Positions 18,300 through 23,304 of a stretch of DNA of 23,304 nt are shown here, piece after piece. The position numbers and the translations under genes were made by a program. This DNA comes from Hypsibius dujardini (lineage: Eukaryota; Tardigrada; Eutardigrada; Parachela; Hypsibiidae), in the NCBI GenBank assembly GCA_001579985.1, contig LRSR01007988.1, forward strand, positions 1 to 23,304. Reading direction: 5' to 3'. Below the pieces are notes generated by a model. It was not told the DNA's origin, searched no databases, and worked only from the letters and a program-made list of their open reading frames with translations. The number at the start of each line of letters is the position of its first letter. Within the stretch, counting starts at the first letter, position 1.

Positions 18300-19840
18300 T
18301 GTAGTGTGTGTGTGTGGTGCGTCGTAGTTTTTCTCTCGGCGAACTCGTGCTCCGATTAGCACGTTCTCCGCAATTTACTAAACCACCATCTCTCTCTCTC
18401 GCGTTCTCTTCTCTCTAGCGGTCGTTCCTCATCGGCAGTGTGTCTTGTTCTTGGCACGGTTTCTCGTCATCGTTTTCGGTCGCTCTCTCTGTCTCTCTTT
18501 CTCCCTTGTTGATGGCCCACGGGCAAATTGTTTACGGAGAAAATTGCCTTACAACTGCCTAATACTTTGTACTATATTCACTTTGTGAATATTATCATCA
18601 TTTGACCCGGTATGCGATTTTGCCATATTGTTACATTAAATGTGATAATGATTATTATTTAAATGTACAGTATTTTTATTTCATCGTCTAAATGTTTCTG
18701 TGGGATGAATTTCGGAAATATGAAATCCTGATTATTTAATGGTAACTGAATTCAAACAATTTCAATTGCTCATGTAGCATTATTTTGAAACCAGGAGTGT
18801 TTATTAGTTTTCAAATCCTTGCGAATGCTTTTAGCCGAACGCGTTCAGAAATTTGCGAACTTTCGAACTTAACCGAGTGATTCGGAATGCTGTATTTGAA
18901 ACAGTTAGAATGAAATAACGCCAGCAAGGGACTTCATGCCAAGTGAATTGGATTGAATCTTTTTGTGTAGTGAATATTTTGGGAAATCGGCAAGAAAGTG
19001 TGTGCTCAACATTCTGAGAATGTAGGCCACAACTTGAAATACTCGCGCAAAAAGTATCGGCCGAGAACGAAAAATTGGGCTACCATTGATGTGACGTCAT
19101 GGTGCCGCATTCTGTCTACGTTGAAACCACATTCCCCCCCCCCCGCCTTGCGTTTTGACAGTAATTAATAATCGGTCCGTGCGTAGGGTGGAATATCAAC
19201 TGATTGTTAATTATACTTATTTGTTCGCCTCCCATCCTCTTATAGGTTATTCCTTGCTTGCGGCATCAAATTGAGGAAGAGGAGATAGAAATATCACACG
19301 CACACCGGGCAAATCGTATCCAGACACAACCGGCCCTTGACGTCATCCCGGCCTACCTTTCCCTCTCCCTCCGGCACCCTCTCCCTCCGGTACTCTCTCT
19401 CCCGAAAACACACATTGGGAGTTTCGGGAAAATATACGACATAACCTTTTTCCACCGCCGGTTTCCCTTAACTGCCGACGGATCTGTCACGCTCTACCTG
19501 CTGATACCGGTGCCTGCCTGCACCATCCCGCTCCTCTCTTTCACCCGTACGTGTCTGCCGCGGTCCGTGATCGATTATAGTGGGCAAAAAAAGAAAGAAC
19601 CGGATTCCAGACGCTACCACCAGCACTGCTATTAAGACAGACACATACATATCACAGACAAAGGTGTAGTGTATCGTAAACTACTGCCGCCGTACCATTA
19701 GCGGGGTCTGCGATCACGCACCGTGACTCGGTCAGACTGGTGCCGTTCACAATCAGGTCCGAGGAAAAGCAGAAACTTACACACTCACACACACATTCAC
19801 ACACACATCCTTCATGACACTGTTTTCTCTTTTTCGTGAA
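18300..19840. other. Intergenic region, largely AT-rich, no supported gene
   Basis: Contains a perfect hairpin ATATTCAC-TTT-GTGAATAT at 18574-18592 and a poly-C run at about 19134. The 125-codon frame at 19258-19635 begins in a plausible acceptor context but shows no domain or composition that supports coding. Confidence 0.35.
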
Positions 19841-19844
19841 TGAC

Positions 19845-20225
19845 AAGACAGACATGGACAAGAGCCGAGGAAATGGAGGCAGGGGATAGTAACAACGACG
19901 GCCAGACAGTCAGACTGAGGCTTAGGCAGAATTACGGACAGGCATGAAGACATAGGCAATAGATGTGAAACGGGTATGGGTAAACAGACAGACAGCAAGC
20001 AGACCGGCTGGGAGACAGACAAACGAAGGCTGACAACAGCCGTGAGTTTAGTTTGTGCTTGAGAGATAGTCGGTCAGACAGAATTACGGACGGGCAGACT
20101 GGCCGACGAACGGGCAAACAGGCAGGGATGCAGACAAGCAAACAGACAGATAGGCAGACGGACAAACTGATTATCAGACAGGCAGGCAGACCAACATACA
20201 GACTGACAAACAAACAGACAGACCA
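19845..20225 (+). repeat. Degenerate GACA array
   Basis: About 380 bp of CAGACA, GACAGACA, CAGGCAGG and CGGACAGG words on the plus strand, with no long perfect run. It is followed by a strong acceptor-like CTTTTTTTCTGTGGTTGCAG at 20278-20297, so it may lie in an intron. Confidence 0.75.
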
Positions 20226-20297
20226 CATCCGATAAACTGGATTTCCTGCATGTCGTGTATGTGGGTGCTGACTGACCTTTTTTTCTGTGGTTGCAGG

Positions 20298-20840
20298 CGT
20301 ATACATCGCTACAAATTATAGGATGCAGCTAACTGCGAAATCGGAATTTTGATATGAGGGAGGGAGTGTAGTGAGAAATGTCAACCGGTTTGCTGTTGGA
20401 GAGGAAGCCGGCTCATCGTCCGCGTCGTCGAGAAGGCAGCCCTAACGCCGCCGCTTCACATTCACATTACCAACACTACTACCTCCGCAGTGCTTTCATT
20501 GATGTTACTACAACCCTGGACGCCGTCGTCGTTAGAGGAAGTGGAGTGCTGCCGTCGTCTACGAGAACGTGACTCTGCGTTTACACACACGGCGACGCAA
20601 AAGGCACGCCAACCACGTAAATTGATTTGTGTGTGTGTGTGTCTGTCTCTCTGTCTCTCTGTCTCGCTGTCCCTGCCTACGGGTGCTGTGATTAAAATTT
20701 GGATATTCGCTGCCAGGCACGACACGACGGCGAGAATAGAGGGGTCGCCGTCGCCTGGGTCGAGCTCGCTGGCGCCGTTGTAGACGTTTCGTGTGATTGA
20801 TACATTTGAGGTTCATTCATTCTTGGAGATTTTTTTGGTT
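20298..20840 (+). other. GC-richer block after a strong acceptor; possible exon, unproven
   Basis: The block follows TGTGGTTGCAG and is rich in CGTCGTC and CCGCCG. Frames such as 20378-20572 and 20490-20783 are short and unrecognised. No matching donor stands out. It may be a non-coding exon of the downstream plus-strand gene. Confidence 0.25.
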
Positions 20841-20859
20841 GCGAGTCAGGCAGGGGATT

Positions 20860-21020
20860 CCTGGCACGAAACAGACAGGCAGGATGTTTTGCAGGCTAGA
20901 AAGACGGCTAGATGAGTGTATAGGCAAGGCATGGTCAGAGAGATAGGCAACTAGTTCATGGCAGGCCGGCAGACAGACTTACATACCGACGGACAGACAT
21001 ACAGAGACAATGCGTTTTAA
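20860..21020 (+). repeat. Degenerate GACA array
   Basis: ACAGACAGGCAGG, GGCAGACAGACTTAC and CGGACAGACATACAG words on the plus strand, decaying at both ends. Confidence 0.7.
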
Positions 21021-21316
21021 ACGGACAGTCAGACTGCAGATATTCAGGCAGTCGGATTTCCAGACTAGCATTGAGGAAATGTGTGGCCGTTTTGTCAGGC
21101 TGCCAGTATTATCGGGTTCATCTTCGGCAGATTACTTTTCCATACTTTCAATACTTACCGCCGATAATAGTGCCTAGGGTGTTGCTTTTAAACCCTTCGA
21201 CATTCTTTTTGCGGGGCTGTTTCAAGGGCAAATCAACATTACTAGTTGTGGATACGAGTGTACCACCCCTCCAGGCTGCATTCGTAGTGGTAGGCCTTAG
21301 CTACCGCCGACATGTA

Positions 21317-21548
21317 TGAGGCAAAGTCTGTATTTCGACTCACCCTCCTATTGGTTGATAAATCGGCTCACTCATGGATTTCTCTTTGATGGCAACTGCT
21401 TGATTGTTTAATTTTCAAAAGTGCTATAGTATACTAGGATATAGTACAGTGAATCAAACAATCAAGCACCCGCCATCAAAGAGAAACCCATGAGTGAGCC
21501 AATTTATCGACCAATAGGAGGGTGAGCCGAAATGCAGACTTTGCCTCA
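21317..21548. mobile_element. Fold-back MITE with 93-bp inverted repeats and TA target duplication
   Basis: The left arm 21317-21409 and right arm 21456-21548 are inverted copies with 8 mismatches in 93 positions and no net indel; 7 of the 8 are transitions. The spacer is 46 nt. Ends read TGAGGCAAAG...CTTTGCCTCA and are flanked on both sides by TA (21315-21316 and 21549-21550), as for Tc1/mariner-type insertion. No coding capacity, so non-autonomous. Confidence 0.85.
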
Positions 21549-21824
21549 TACTGTATGAAAACTGGCTACTTTTTACGTTTTTGACGGGGCCCAATACTCA
21601 TACCTGATTTATTGCATTTACACTTACGCGTCTCTAGAGTGCACATCCTACATAAATATCGAGAATGCCGCTAGTGCAGTGTTGCACTTGTGGATGATGA
21701 ACGAACGAAAGAAAACCTGAAAGGCTTTTTGATTAAGTAGGGTAGACAGTGTTTTTTTGTCGTTCGCCGTGCAACATGATGTAGTTATCACTGTAATGAG
21801 TGATGTTGAGGGAGGATTAGTATG

Positions 21825-22060
21825 TGGGCTTGCCTGTCTGCGTTCCATTCACCCGTCTGTATCATCTGAATGTCTGTCTGCTAAGTCTAACTAAAGGACC
21901 TGTCTCTATGTCTGTCTGTCTCTGCCTGTATCTGTGTCTGTCTGCCTGGCTGTCTCTATTGCCTTTGCCTTGCATGTCTGTCTGTCTGTTCAGGTGTCTG
22001 CTATCGGTACACTTGGCTGTCTGTGTCTTCGAGCTATGTCTGTCTTGAGATGGCACACGA
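21825..22060 (+). repeat. TGTC-orientation array upstream of the 22.1-kb exon
   Basis: GCCTGTCTGCG, ATGTCTGTCTGCT, ATGTCTGTCTGTCTCTGCC and GCATGTCTGTCTGTCTGTTC words, in the opposite orientation to the array after the next exon. It lies in the presumed 5' UTR intron that ends at 22140. Confidence 0.8.
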
Positions 22061-22158
22061 CTGCCTACTCGGTTTTTTTGCTTTTCAGACGCCTCTCTTG
22101 TTGTGCCAGCGCTTCGGCTAACGATTTTCTGTCATTGCAGGGGAACTCTAGCTAGGCG

Positions 22159-22821
22159 ATGGCAATGGCAGCCCGGTTTAAGCTCGGTCAACCTCCCACC
22201 GGTCATGTTCATCGGCACGCCGTGCCTTCCCTCCCGAACGGTAGCGGCGGCACCGTCATCAACAACAACGGATCGTCTCCCATTCAGACACCGACGACGA
22301 CGGTTCCCGGCACCATCATCGGTAGTGGCACTACTATCATCCCCACCACCGCCATCAACAACAGTCATCATATCGACCCACGAACGGGCGTTCCCCCACT
22401 TTATCCCATCGGGGGTGGACCACCACCGGAAACGCCATCCACGACGATGACGGCGAGCGCGTTCAGCCTTAATCAACAGCACCACTCCGGCCCGCCGGCA
22501 CAACACCGTTCGGGCTCCTCCTCGTCATCCTCATCGCCGGCGTTGTCTCATCCGCTACCGTTGACGGTGGATGCGCTACCGCATCTCGTGGCTGTCAGCA
22601 CCTCCCACGGCGGCGGCGGTGGTGGTCCGGAAGGAGGCCATAGCGGAGTGAATGGTGGGCAGACAAGCTCCTCCGGTGTTAGTGGCGGTGGTGGTGTGAT
22701 GATGAGTAAGCTGACACCGAAGCGGCGCATTCTGGACTGGCAGGCATCGGGGTGCGATGCTGGTAGTGGACTGACGGTGACTCGTGCGCTGACGGTCAAA
22801 GTGGCTCCTGTTCTGCCCAAG
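22159..22821 (+). CDS. Unrecognised Gly/Ser/Thr/His-rich protein, first coding exon (221 codons)
   Basis: The exon starts after TTCTGTCATTGCAG (acceptor at 22140). ATG at 22159 is preceded by an in-frame TAG at 22153, so it is the start. Reads MAMAARFKLGQPPTGHVHRH, a Thr/Asn/Gly/Ile region, an S7 run, a Gly-rich region, and then a more conserved-looking end, KLTPKRRILDWQ (residues 184-195), with GLTVTRALTVKVAPVLPK. PKRR at 187-190 could be a nuclear localisation signal. The donor CCCAAG|GTACGG at 22822 is phase 0, and the frame otherwise stops after four codons. The rest of the gene is outside the window. I cannot name the family. Confidence 0.65.
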
Positions 22822-23258
22822 GTACGGTTGAGATGAGATGGCACTCTGCTCTCTGTTTGTCTGGAAGGATAGGCGCTTCGGGAGCCAGGCTTGCAGATTT
22901 GAAATGAAAATCCGATTGCCAAGGGAATGAACATAGATGGCCGGAGCGATGTCGACTCATGAGCTGAGATTGTGAGGCAGACATCGAAGTTGGGAAGCCG
23001 AGGCATACGTGCTGACGCATCGCTAGCTCGACTGACTGACAGATAGACCTCGAAAACAGGCAGGCGAGCGGCTTGAGCGCGAGAGTTGAAGAAAATAATC
23101 CGACAGGTAGACAGACATTTAGGCAAAATGACAGACACACCTGCCGACAATCAGACTGGCTCATAGGCAGGCAAAAAGATAGATCGAGAAACGGACACAC
23201 AGACACTTATAGACACACAGGCAGGCGGATAGACAGACAGACAGGCAGAAAGACAGAA

Positions 23259-23290
<32 letters not shown>

Positions 23291-23304
23291 GGACACACAG
23301 ACAG
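22822..23304 (+). repeat. Intron of the last gene, ending in a GACA array
   Basis: After about 130 nt of unique sequence, CAGACA/GACAGAC words accumulate from about 22977, becoming a near-perfect (GACA)n run at about 23233-23290. The long minus-strand Cys/Leu/Ser frames here are repeat translations. Confidence 0.8.

Noticed and set aside
18033-18362. Proline-rich minus-strand frame
   Set aside because: It is a translation of the 27-bp G-rich minisatellite; unit lengths are not multiples of three throughout.
19777-20306. Cysteine-rich secreted-like peptides on the minus strand
   Set aside because: Same repeat translation; no signal peptide logic or conserved spacing beyond the tetranucleotide.
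21824-23206. Cys/Leu-rich frames flanking the last exon on either strand
   Set aside because: They coincide exactly with the TGTC and GACA arrays.

Overview
The window is animal nuclear DNA. It shows spliced genes with GT/AG introns, glutamine- and glycine-rich proteins, long untranslated regions, microsatellites and fold-back DNA elements. The best-recognised gene belongs to the GW182/TNRC6 microRNA-silencing family, which is metazoan. The introns of about 100-600 nt and the dispersed TGTC/GACA tetranucleotide repeats suggest an invertebrate, probably a protostome. I cannot name the phylum from sequence alone.

Layout. (1) 1-8050, plus strand: the 3' part of a GW182 homologue. Eight coding exons lie between 1558 and 6045 and splice in phase into an 833-residue C-terminal segment. 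It carries tryptophan (GW-type) motifs, a UBA-like domain, the glutamine-rich middle domain with INPRLLNQPLAPQT, a second tryptophan-rich block, and the LPEFEPGKPW...TPGSV signature. A long 3' UTR runs to an ATTAAA at 8027. The N-terminal exons are not in the window. (2) 8050-9270: a gap between two convergent genes, holding two fold-back elements and a decayed 22-bp minisatellite. (3) 9408-12496, minus strand: an unrecognised four-exon gene of 455 codons, with a possible Tudor-like start and a polyQ, His/Tyr/Arg-rich tail. (4) 12.7-22.1 kb: no convincing coding exon. It holds decayed repeats, palindromes, a G-rich minisatellite, a perfect TA-flanked MITE and a few good splice-site pairs that could be 5' UTR exons. 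(5) 22141-23304, plus strand: the first coding exon (221 codons) of another unrecognised low-complexity protein, followed by an intron that leaves the window.

The most striking genome-level pattern is in the repeat-bearing introns. Degenerate TGTC (TGTCTG) arrays and their complement GACA (CAGACA) alternate along the plus-strand GW182 gene: TGTC, GACA, TGTC, GACA, TGTC. The two introns around the 22.1-kb exon also differ in orientation. Exons are therefore bracketed by mutually complementary intronic RNA, which could favour exon looping, circular RNA or double-stranded RNA. That consequence is inference. The orientation pattern is directly visible.

The second main point is that the GW182 homologue appears to stop about 27 residues after the TPGSV signature. 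It has no visible RRM or C-terminal tryptophan tail, although its stop codon overlaps a plausible GTGAGA splice donor.
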